Source of the DNA: a virus
IMG/VR virus record: IMGVR_UViG_3300020186_000254
Coordinates: 1 to 23,622 of that record
Strand: one strand, 5' to 3'
DNA: 23,622 bases
This document shows positions 1 through 7,000 of the stretch, piece by piece (position 1 is the first letter of the stretch; each line of letters starts with the position of its first letter). The position numbers were made by a program, and so were the translations under genes. Below the pieces are notes generated by a model. That model was not told the origin of the DNA, did not search any database, and saw nothing but the letters and a program-made list of their open reading frames with translations.

Positions 1-96
1 GAGTTCCTCGACGTGTCCTGCAGTGAACGTGCGAGCGTTCGGGTCCTGCAGGACTGTCGCGACTCGGGTCTTCAGCGCTCCGAAAGTGGTGCTCAC
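1..96 (-). CDS. Partial CDS: possible head-tail adaptor / neck protein, N-terminus only
   Basis: Only the first 32 codons lie in the window; the gene continues past the left edge with no stop. The start is a GTG at 96 preceded by a strong ribosome binding site, GAGGAG on the minus strand (101-106), four bases upstream. The visible protein begins MSTTFGALKTRVATVLQDP and continues with a short T-F-T-A-G-H-V-E-E-L segment. That style (helix with a basic repeat, then 'DP-N', then a second helix onset) resembles the N-termini of phage adaptor or neck proteins, where the next segment is usually '...INEAL'. Its place after the capsid and decoration genes fits. The function is inferred from a short stretch only; the existence of the gene is well supported by the ribosome binding site and open frame. 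Confidence 0.7.
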   Translation of the reverse strand, partial: MSTTFGALKTRVATVLQDPNARTFTAGHVEEL

Positions 97-148
97 ACGG
101 CTCCTCTGTACTGGCTATCGGGGCCGCCCGGAGGACGGCCCCTGTTGA
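97..148 (-). terminator. Stem-loop between decoration-type gene and adaptor-like gene
   Basis: GGGGCCG (120-126) pairs with CGGCCCC (136-142). Two more G-C pairs follow inside after one mismatch, giving a stem of about ten pairs with a three-base loop at 130-132. It lies in the 52-base gap after the stop at 149. No T-run follows on the minus strand, so it is not a classical intrinsic terminator; an attenuator or an mRNA-stabilising 3' hairpin is as likely. The ribosome binding site of the next gene lies just downstream. Confidence 0.4.
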
Positions 149-616
149 CTAGACGGTGTTGCCGACGTTGCTGCCGAGGCCGAGGCCCTTCTCGTCGAAG
201 ACGAAGGCGATGTTGCCAGTTTCGCTCTGGCCCATGTTCGCGACGGTCAGCGAGAGCTTCCCGCCGACGACGATGTCGCGGTTGACGTTCGTCGCGTCCA
301 CCGCAGCGGTGACGGCCGAGCCATCGTTGGTCACGATGACCTGCGTCGGGCGGAAGGCGACCGCAGTCCCCTCCGTGCCCGTCGTGAAGGTGACGATGGG
401 GGCTCCGGACTTGGTGTCCGACAGCGTGATGACGGCCGAGGCGTCGCAGCCCCCGTCGTAGAACACGCCGACCAGCCTACCGAACGCCGCTCCGATGACG
501 GCGGCGGGGATGTCGCCCCGTCGGCCGTTGCGGTCGTGGCGAGGGCCACGCTGATGGCGAACGACCCCGCGCTGGCGATGCTTGGTAGGCGCCGCCGCGA
601 TGACGGTTCCTGCCAT
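149..616 (-). CDS. Decoration-type structural protein, paralog B, with an apparent compensating frameshift pair
   Basis: This 155-aa frame is a paralog of the gene at 619-1056. Both begin MAGTV and share G-x-F-G-R-(L/I)-V-G-V, (F/Y)RPTQVI-x-T-N, V-N-R-D-I and G-K-L-x-(L/V)-x-V-A-N. The family looks like an all-beta small phage structural protein (decoration or head fibre type), inferred from its position after the capsid gene. Residues about 10-33 read as an Arg/His-rich string unlike the paralog. In the +1 frame the same bases (about 589 to 519) encode Ser/Ala/Thr-rich sequence ending ALATTATADG, matching the paralog's character, and nearly every third base is G or C. One extra base near 589 and one missing base near the C-run at 516-519 would explain this. 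The start at 616 has GAGGCGG seven bases upstream. Stop TAG at 149. Confidence 0.75.
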   Translation of the reverse strand: MAGTVIAAAPTKHRQRGVVRHQRGPRHDRNGRRGDIPAAVIGAAFGRLVGVFYDGGCDASAVITLSDTKSGAPIVTFTTGTEGTAVAFRPTQVIVTNDGSAVTAAVDATNVNRDIVVGGKLSLTVANMGQSETGNIAFVFDEKGLGLGSNVGNTV

Positions 617-618
617 GA

Positions 619-1056
619 CTAAGCCGCCTCTTCGATGAAGAGCGTCAGCCGGGCCGAGTCGCCGTTGACGGCGTTCGCGACGGCGACATTCAGCTTGCCC
701 GCGACGAAGATGTCGCGGTTGACGTCCGTTGCCGTGGCGGCAGCGGTGACGGCGACGCCCGCGTTCGTCGCGATGACCTGCGTCGGACGGTACAGGGCCG
801 CAGCGCCGCCGACGCTCAGGTCGGCAACGATGGACGCACCGCTGGCAGCGTCCGTGAGGAGGATGTCGGCGGCGGTGTCCATGGTCGTCCCGGCGCCAGC
901 GACCGGGTCGATGATGACCCCGACGATGCGGCCGAAGAACGAGCCGATGGACGCGGCAGCGATGGTGGTGGACGACGTGACCAGAAGGTCAACGTCAACG
1001 CGGATGGTGCCGCGCCCCTTGCGGGATGAGGTGGTGGCTGTGACGGTTCCTGCCAT
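619..1056 (-). CDS. Decoration-type structural protein, paralog A
   Basis: A 145-aa protein, rich in Ala, Thr and Val, with alternating patterns typical of beta sandwiches and no transmembrane segment. It starts with MAGTVTATTSSRKGRG, a form of N-terminus common in small phage structural proteins lying next to capsid genes. It shares several motifs with the next gene (149-616), indicating tandem duplication. The ATG at 1056 has AGGAGAAG upstream at good spacing. A 111-base gap upstream carries an extended -10-like element (1119-1127) and a small hairpin, so this gene and those to its left may have their own late promoter. The role as capsid decoration, head fibre or tail-associated protein is inferred from position and composition only. 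Confidence 0.75.
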   Translation of the reverse strand: MAGTVTATTSSRKGRGTIRVDVDLLVTSSTTIAAASIGSFFGRIVGVIIDPVAGAGTTMDTAADILLTDAASGASIVADLSVGGAAALYRPTQVIATNAGVAVTAAATATDVNRDIFVAGKLNVAVANAVNGDSARLTLFIEEAA

Positions 1057-1096
1057 GGTGGCTTCTCCTGTTCAGACCTGATGCTCAGGCCAGTGG

Positions 1097-1110
1097 CGGG
1101 CGGTCGCCCG
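1097..1110. other. Small perfect dyad in the leader of the decoration-type genes
   Basis: CGGGCG (1097-1102) and CGCCCG (1105-1110) are separated by two bases. It lies just downstream of the extended -10-like element, so it would be at the very 5' end of a leftward transcript, where a hairpin could protect the mRNA or act as an operator. No function is proven. Confidence 0.4.
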
Positions 1111-1118
1111 TATCTCTG

Positions 1119-1127
1119 ATTGTAGCA
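1119..1127 (-). promoter_or_regulatory. Candidate extended -10 promoter element for the decoration-type genes
   Basis: On the minus strand the sequence reads TGC-TACAAT, an extended -10 form (TGn plus a TATAAT-like hexamer). It sits in the only sizeable gap (1057-1167) of the left part of the structural block, about 60 bases before the ATG at 1056. I see no good -35 hexamer 16-18 bases upstream, so activity would rest on the extended -10 or on a phage-encoded factor. A similar GCTACA-type hexamer occurs twice in the control region at the right. Confidence 0.35.
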
Positions 1128-1167
1128 GGGCCCATACTGTGGACAGCACTGCGGGATGCTGTACAGA

Positions 1168-2334
1168 CTATGCGTACTGTTCGTAGAACCACATGTGGCC
1201 GCCCGCCCCAAGTCCAGCCATGCCGTGGAACGTGATGCTGTAAGACGTGTCGCCCGGGTCGATGAGAGGCCATGTCGCGTCGCCGGTGAAGGCGATGCGG
1301 GACATCTGCGGGGCCTCGACGCTGGACTCCTCGAAGGTCAGGACCTTGTCGTCCTTGACGCGGATGGTCCGATTGACGGTCGAGGCCGGGACGGTGATGG
1401 TGAAGACGCTGTCGCCGACAGTGGCGCTGATGGTACCGGCCCCGGCGCCCACGATGAACAGGCCGTTGAACTTGCCGAGGTACGTTCCCCGATTGCTCCA
1501 CGTGCCCGCGAACGTGACGCTCTTGACGTAGCTCGCGTCCGTGTAGTTGACGGTTACGTCCACGGCCGAGCCAGCGAGGGTCAGGCTGACGGCGAAGGCG
1601 GAGGCGGTCAGCCCGGTGGCGATGACGTAGTAGGCCACACCGAGGGTGAGCCCGGTGCCGCCGGTCAGGGAGCTGAAGGTCACCCGGTCGTTGGCGACGA
1701 GGCCGTGGGTCGCCTTGGTGACTAGGTTCGTGGCCGCGTTGATGGTGGCGGAGGTGGCTAGGGCCGGGTACGGCTCGAACTCGACGTCCACTGGTGCCTG
1801 CGCGTAGATGCCCGGGTCCTTGCAGATGAAGGTCGCCTGCCATGGGATGGCGAGGGCCTCGTTGTCCTCGCCACCGAGCGAGTCCCGCTGCGTGACGTGC
1901 TGGACTCCGCGCGGGATGGCCTTGACCATCAGGTCGATAGCGCCGGACGGATAGTCGTCGGCCCGGTTCGTCGGGACGCTGAAGTAGAGGGGGCGGTAGC
2001 CCTTGTCGAGCGGCTCTTCGCGCTGTGCGAGCACGGGGTTGAGCGCGGCCCGGAGCGATAGCAACTCGTCGAACAGGGTCAGACGAGTCGTAGCGTACAG
2101 GGTTCCCGCGACGCGGACACGGCGCGGGCCGAGGAAGGCATCGCCAGCGTCGGAGCCGTCGGCCTGAGAGCGCTTCTCCAGCCACTGCACGACGTCCACG
2201 TCCGTGAAGTCGAAGGTGTCCACCACGCAGCCGCTGATGCCGCTGCCCGAGGCGCCTCCGCCGACGATGCCGGACTGGATATCGGCGTCGTTCAGTAGGT
2301 AGGCGCGGTAGGTGATATCGCGAGTCGTGTCCAC
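1168..2334 (-). CDS. Tail/baseplate-type structural protein (distal-tail-like) with an inserted beta domain
   Basis: A 388-aa protein starting at GTG 2334. The N-terminal part (about 1-180) has the flow of siphovirus distal tail/tail component proteins: an aromatic-rich start, then R-V-R-V-A-G-T-L-Y and an F-D-E-L-L-S-L-R-A-A-L-N-P helix, followed by beta strands with Y-F-S-V-P-T. At about 190-258 there is an insertion with T-H-G-L-V-A-N-D-R-V-T-F-S and V-A-Y-Y-V-I-A-T, the pattern of small beta-rich FCCH/Ig-like inserts often found in phage structural proteins. The C-terminal part returns to beta strands and ends in H-M-W-F-Y-E. It follows the capsid gene after a perfect hairpin. The only Shine-Dalgarno-like run (GGGGGG) lies inside that hairpin, 13 bases before the GTG. 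The tail role is inferred; another virion surface role is possible. Confidence 0.7.
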   Translation of the reverse strand: MDTTRDITYRAYLLNDADIQSGIVGGGASGSGISGCVVDTFDFTDVDVVQWLEKRSQADGSDAGDAFLGPRRVRVAGTLYATTRLTLFDELLSLRAALNPVLAQREEPLDKGYRPLYFSVPTNRADDYPSGAIDLMVKAIPRGVQHVTQRDSLGGEDNEALAIPWQATFICKDPGIYAQAPVDVEFEPYPALATSATINAATNLVTKATHGLVANDRVTFSSLTGGTGLTLGVAYYVIATGLTASAFAVSLTLAGSAVDVTVNYTDASYVKSVTFAGTWSNRGTYLGKFNGLFIVGAGAGTISATVGDSVFTITVPASTVNRTIRVKDDKVLTFEESSVEAPQMSRIAFTGDATWPLIDPGDTSYSITFHGMAGLGAGGHMWFYEQYA

Positions 2335-2345
2335 TGCAATAGTAT

Positions 2346-2375
2346 AGCCCCCCTGCCGTTCAAGGCAGGGGGGCT
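2346..2375 (-). terminator. Perfect 12-bp stem-loop between capsid and tail-type genes
   Basis: AGCCCCCCTGCC (2346-2357) pairs perfectly with GGCAGGGGGGCT (2364-2375) around a six-base loop. It fills most of the 55-base gap after the capsid stop (2390). On the minus strand it is followed by ATACTATTG, a poor U-tract, so termination would be partial. The second arm also supplies the only G-rich ribosome binding candidate for the GTG at 2334. It could therefore terminate, stabilise the capsid mRNA 3' end, or hide the next gene's ribosome site. Confidence 0.7.
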
Positions 2376-2389
2376 TCCGAGGCTAGGAG

Positions 2390-3367
2390 CTAGATGCTCG
2401 AAGCGCCGGACTCGATGCGGATGTACCGGGGACCGGCCTCGTCGATGAGCATGGCGCCGATGCGGCACTTCCACCCAATGGACGCGACCTGCGCCAGCTC
2501 GTCGCCGTGCCCACCCGGCGCAACGTAGTGCGTCGTGATGTTGCCCCAGTCGCCGAAGGCGAAGAAGTCCGGTCCGAAGACGATGGTCGAGTAGATGTCG
2601 GCCGAGCCAGCCCCACCGGCCGCGAAGGACCGAGCGTTGGCGGACTCTTGGAAGCGAACGCCACCGTACTTGCCCAGCTCACCGGCGAGGATGTTCCCCG
2701 GGGACGAGTAGGTCCCGATGGCCTTCCAGCCACCCATGGACTCGTCCTCCTCGAAGTCGAAGACGACTGCGGGGCTGACCAGAGCGTGGTAGGTGCCGTC
2801 CCCGAACATGGGGACCGAGTCGAGCTTCAGGCCCTGCGCGACGCGTCGCACGAGCGTGCCCGTGAGGGTGTCCGTGCTCCCGACGTCCGTGCGGACGGTG
2901 TTGCCCGAACCGGCGAAGACGGCGTTCGTCCCGCCAGCGAGGATGCGGCCGACGTACTCGTCGATGGTCGCAGCGGCCTGCCGCGCGACGCGGACAGAGG
3001 CAGCGGCCATGAGGTCCTGCGGGTTCTCGTCCAGTGCGAGGTCAGACAGCTCGACGCGCTGCCCGGCCTGATAGGCCGTGAACTCCTCGGAGCCGAAGCT
3101 GAGTGCCTGCGCAGTGGGCGCGACAGCCTCAGTCAGCCACGGAGCGGTACCGGCCGCGACCGTACCGCTGTTCGTGGTGACGGTGAGATGGGGGATGCGC
3201 AGGAAGCGCATGGTGCTATTGGTGCCCTTGACGAAGGTCGCCTTGACGAAGGCGCCCGTGTCCTGCAGGTGCGGAAGCGTCGGGAGAAGCTCCTGCTCCA
3301 GCTCCTTGCGGATGAGGACCTGAACGAACTTGTCGAAGTTGGAGGTGCTGGTGAGCGTGACGGTCAT
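2390..3367 (-). CDS. Major capsid protein, N4 gp56-like family (HK97 fold)
   Basis: A 325-aa protein that would form the icosahedral shell. The N-terminal helix with K-E-L-E-Q-E-L-L-P-T-L-P is followed by a P-domain/A-domain pattern. The central motif V-E-L-S-D-L-A-L-D-E-N-P-Q-D, then a long helix with A-A-A-T-I-D-E-Y-V-G-R-I-L-A-G-G-T-N, is characteristic of the N4 gp56-type capsid family. Later strands include Y-H-A-L-V-S-P and I-V-F-G-P-D-F-F-A-F-G. Length is in the usual range. There is no obvious prohead protease gene in the window. It sits directly after the scaffold gene, the usual order. The ATG at 3367 has GAAAGG eleven bases upstream. Hairpins lie both before (3390-3405) and after (2346-2375) the gene. 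Confidence 0.9.
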   Translation of the reverse strand: MTVTLTSTSNFDKFVQVLIRKELEQELLPTLPHLQDTGAFVKATFVKGTNSTMRFLRIPHLTVTTNSGTVAAGTAPWLTEAVAPTAQALSFGSEEFTAYQAGQRVELSDLALDENPQDLMAAASVRVARQAAATIDEYVGRILAGGTNAVFAGSGNTVRTDVGSTDTLTGTLVRRVAQGLKLDSVPMFGDGTYHALVSPAVVFDFEEDESMGGWKAIGTYSSPGNILAGELGKYGGVRFQESANARSFAAGGAGSADIYSTIVFGPDFFAFGDWGNITTHYVAPGGHGDELAQVASIGWKCRIGAMLIDEAGPRYIRIESGASSI

Positions 3368-3389
3368 GGTGTTCTAAACCTTTCAGATA

Positions 3390-3405
3390 TCGGGCCGGGG
3401 CCCGA
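3390..3405 (-). other. GC-rich dyad before the major capsid gene
   Basis: TCGGGCC and GGCCCGA flank a two-base centre in the gap between the scaffold stop (3416) and the capsid start (3367). On the minus strand it precedes the capsid ribosome binding site by a few bases. It lacks a U-tract. It may be an RNA processing or stabilising element that lifts capsid expression, or a chance GC-rich palindrome. Confidence 0.35.
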
Positions 3406-3415
3406 GTGGTTGACG

Positions 3416-3970
3416 TTACTGGCGCGGGGCCAGACCGAAGGCTTCTCGCGGGAGCGTTTTGATGTGCGCCTGCAGTTCTGCCGAGGTCATGTCCTCGTAG
3501 TTCTTGGTGGCGGTCGTCCGCTGCGGGTTGTTGCCAACCGGCCGGGGCGTCTCCGTCTCCGTTTCGCCTGAGTCCTTGGCCGACGTGAGTCGGGCCTCCA
3601 AGGCGGCGAGCTTCTCGCTCGACATGGTCGCGATGTCTTCGCCCAGTTCCGAGTATGCCTCGGGGTACTTGGCGCCCTTCGCGGCGAGCGCCGCTGCCTT
3701 CTCGCCGTCAGAGAGCTTGGCTTCGAGTTCGGCGATGCGCTTGTTCAGCACGTCGTCGGTCCCTGCCTTGCCTGCTGCGGCCTGTTCGGCTGCGGTTCGG
3801 CCCGTTCGCTCGTCAGCCAACTGCTTCTGCAGTTCGGTGACCTTAGCGTTCAGTCCTGAGTTTCGGCTCTTCAGCGATGCCAGCTCGTCGGGCGTCTGCG
3901 GGGCCGCCGCAGCTTCCGCTGCTGGGGCCTCTACGGGCGCTGACGTGGTGTCTTCGGTTTCGTCTGCCAT
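3416..3970 (-). CDS. Capsid scaffolding protein
   Basis: From the ATG at 3970 this encodes 184 aa: an acidic, Ala/Glu-rich N-terminus (MADETEDTTSAPVE), then a long predicted coiled coil with heptad-like S-L-K-S-R-N-S-G-L-N-A-K-V-T-E-L-Q-K-Q-L and later I-A-E-L-E-A-K-L. The C-terminus is basic and polar and ends in L-A-P-R. This is the standard make-up of phage scaffold proteins, which guide capsid assembly through coiled-coil dimers and bind the shell with a basic C-terminal tail. It lies immediately before the capsid gene. An in-frame TTG at 3997 would add nine residues, but the ATG gives the more natural N-terminus. AAGGTGG lies upstream at rather long spacing (about 13 bases). Confidence 0.85.
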   Translation of the reverse strand: MADETEDTTSAPVEAPAAEAAAAPQTPDELASLKSRNSGLNAKVTELQKQLADERTGRTAAEQAAAGKAGTDDVLNKRIAELEAKLSDGEKAAALAAKGAKYPEAYSELGEDIATMSSEKLAALEARLTSAKDSGETETETPRPVGNNPQRTTATKNYEDMTSAELQAHIKTLPREAFGLAPRQ

Positions 3971-4017
3971 TGGGGTAAGTGTACCACCTTGCTTCAAGGG
4001 GCTGCTTCGACGGGCTG

Positions 4018-7000
4018 CTAACGCAGCGCTTCCTGCAACTCCTGCATCACGCGCTGCATGGTCGGCTTCAACTCACTGGCGCGCACCAGCCTGTTGTGGT
4101 CCTGTTCGTCCTTCAGTTCCTGCTTGGGCGTCGGGGTGCCGAATGCCTCCTCGCCAGCCCTACCGGCCCATGGTAGCCCAGTGGACGTCAGGGGCGAGAG
4201 CTTCTTCAGGGAGGCCACTGCCGGGTCCAAGAGGCCGATGTTCTTCAGGTTCTCCGGGTCGGTCTTCGCCTTCTTCTCATTCGCGATGCCCTGCTCGGCG
4301 AGCTTCCGCAGCGCGGGCGGGGCGCCAGCGGACAGGTCCCACGGCAAGCCGGGGATGAAGTAGCTCAACAGCGACAGGACCTGCGAGCGGCCCATCTCCT
4401 CGATGTGCGCGTCGAACTCCGGGTCGAACTCGCGACGGAGCGCGATGGATGCCTGCACGTCGAGGAGGCTGTACAGGAGGCCGCCGGTCCGGTGCCCGAA
4501 CGGGCGGGCGGCGAGGAACAGGGCCAGCTCCGGAAGGACTTTGCCGAACATGTAGGAGGCCGGGTACATGCCGAACATGGGGTGGTTGATGGAGCGCTCC
4601 AAGAAGGTGCGCTCCTGAGCGAAGTATTGCAGGCGGTGGGCATCGTCGAACTTGCGGGCGATGGAGGACATCGCGAGGTTCGCGACCTGCGCCTCGGTGA
4701 AGTTGTAGGGCACGGCACCGCCGGTGGGGAGGCCGCCAATCTCCTTCAGGAGCGGGCCGAAGATGCTGTCCTCGCCGCGCAGCAGGCCGTTGTTGACCAC
4801 GGCCTCGCTCCACTTCCCGAACATCCGAGCGGCGCGGGAGACGTCGGGGTTCGACTCGACGTGCTTGCTGCGGCCGACGAAGCGGTCCACGAACTCGTTA
4901 ATGTAGGGCTGGGGCAGGAGGCCCGCCTTCTGGGGGGCGTAGACCGTGCCGCGCTTGATGGCGTTGACCTCTCGGATGGTCTTGCCCGCCATCGGGTTCG
5001 GGGCGGAGGCGGCCTTCGGGACCCACTCGCCGCTGTCGCGCATGAACTGCTGCCACTCCTCGACAATCTCGCGCAGCTCGTCGCTCGCGATGTCGGCGAC
5101 CACGAGTTCCGGGTTGCTTGCGAAGGAGCCCAGCTCGGCCGCGAACTCCTGACTGTTCGTCATCCCGTACTCGGACAGGTCGAGGCGCCCGGTGGAGGAC
5201 TCAAAGCGAACCATCATCTCGTGGTAGGGCTCGTCGGCGGCAGAGCGCGCGACCTGCTCGTTGGAGGCATTGCGCGGGCGTCGCGAGATGTCGTACGCAT
5301 GGAAGCCCTCATGGCGGCTGACCTGAGCGATGTCGATAGTGCCCGCGTTATGGGGCGTGCCGACGTTCGACCGGCGCGGCATCCCGGTCTGGAGGCCGGT
5401 TGCCGGGTCCGTCTGCAGGAAGTGGCTCCACGAGCGCGTGAACTGGTTGCTGGCCTCCTTCGCGGCCCAGTCCGCGCTCTGGTCGTAGTGACGCAAGTTG
5501 AACAGGATGACGGACTCGTCGTCGTCCGCGCCCCACGTCAGGGCGATTGCGTCCTTGTGCTTGGTCTGGCCCAATCCGATGATGTCATCGACGCCCTCGT
5601 TGGCAAAGTTGAAGGGCGCCTCGAAGTCCACGACGTCAATGTGGTGAACGCGCATGCCCGGGAATTCGTCGAACAGGTCGGCGAGAGGCTGCAGGATGGC
5701 GGCCTGCATCTCGACCGGCAGGTCGCGGATGTTCTGTCCGACTCGGCGAGTGTACTCGTACACCATGTACTGCTCGCGGCCGAGGTAGTCCGTGCCCGAG
5801 AGCTGGATTTTGCCATTGCCATCGTCGAAGGGGACGTCGGGGTCAGGCGACGCGGACCCGGCGTCGTACGCGGCCTGCTGCCGCTCGGGCATGGCGAACG
5901 GGAAGCGGGCCTCGAAGTCGTCGGCCGGGTAGTCGGCGTCCAGCTCCTTGGGGACAAAGGTGTCGGTCGGCTGATAGATGTCGTCGCTGTAGTTGACGTA
6001 GGACGTATGGCCGTGCGTCTCGGTGAGCATCGCCGGTCGGCCCTCGTTCGAGAACATCCGGGCGTGCTTGGCGGCGGCGTTCAGCTCGCCGCGCGGCCCG
6101 AACTCAAAGCCCTCGGCCGCATGCCCGAAGACGTCATGGACGGCTCGGAACATGACGTTCTGCTCGTTCGTCATCAGGGGGTGGTCAGAGGCGCCGCCGA
6201 AGACCTTCAGGCGCCCGGCCTCCAAGTCCTTGACCATGGCGGCCCGGCCCGCTGCGTCGGCCGTGTACGGGTCCGTTCGCGTGACCGTGACCTTGATGCC
6301 CATGCCGCCCTTGTCCTTGGCTCTGGTCATGTAGTCGTACTGGTTGCTGGTGTCCACCATGAAGGACTGGTAGGACCGGTAGGTCGCATTGTCCACGCCA
6401 GCGGGCTGGGGCTTCAGGTCCGGGCCCGCCTTCTTCAGGCCGCCCGCGTTCGGGATGCGGCCCGTCTTCTCGTACTCGATGTCGGGCAGGTCGCGGAAGT
6501 GCGCGGCCCCCTCCTCGTAGTGGGCGTCCATGTCGGCGTCGTGCCTGAAGTGCGGGCGCCCGCCGAGCGGCTCGACGCCCATGTCGCGCATGTAGCGGGT
6601 GGAGGCATCGCGAGCGAAGGCCGAGCCGCTGGTGACGTCCAAGTCGTCGAACGGGTGGGACGGCGCCTTGCCGTCCATGTACCCGAGGATGCGGTCGGCG
6701 AGGGCCTCATCGCCGACCTCGTTCCACATCCGGTCGAGTTCGCCGAGGTCGAACTTCAGGTCCCCGTCGTTGACGGCCTTGACCAGCTCGGGATGGAACT
6801 CCTTCAGCAGGGCTCGCTTGGCGCTCGGGTCGAGGTGCGCGCTGAAGGTGCGGGCTAGCTGGCGAACGAGGTCCTCGCGGGTGCTGGTCCCCTCCTTGCC
6901 AGCGAGCTGGGTCCGCGTCTCGGCGAACTTGGCTTCGAGGGGCTTGACTCGGCGGCCAGCGGCGCGGGCCTCGCGGAGCAGGCGGACGGTACCCTCGATG

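Noticed and set aside
4405-6858. Long plus-strand open frame antisense to the giant gene
   Set aside because: Val/Leu/Gly/Arg/His-rich low-quality sequence without family resemblance, caused by the strong G/C third positions of the minus-strand gene.
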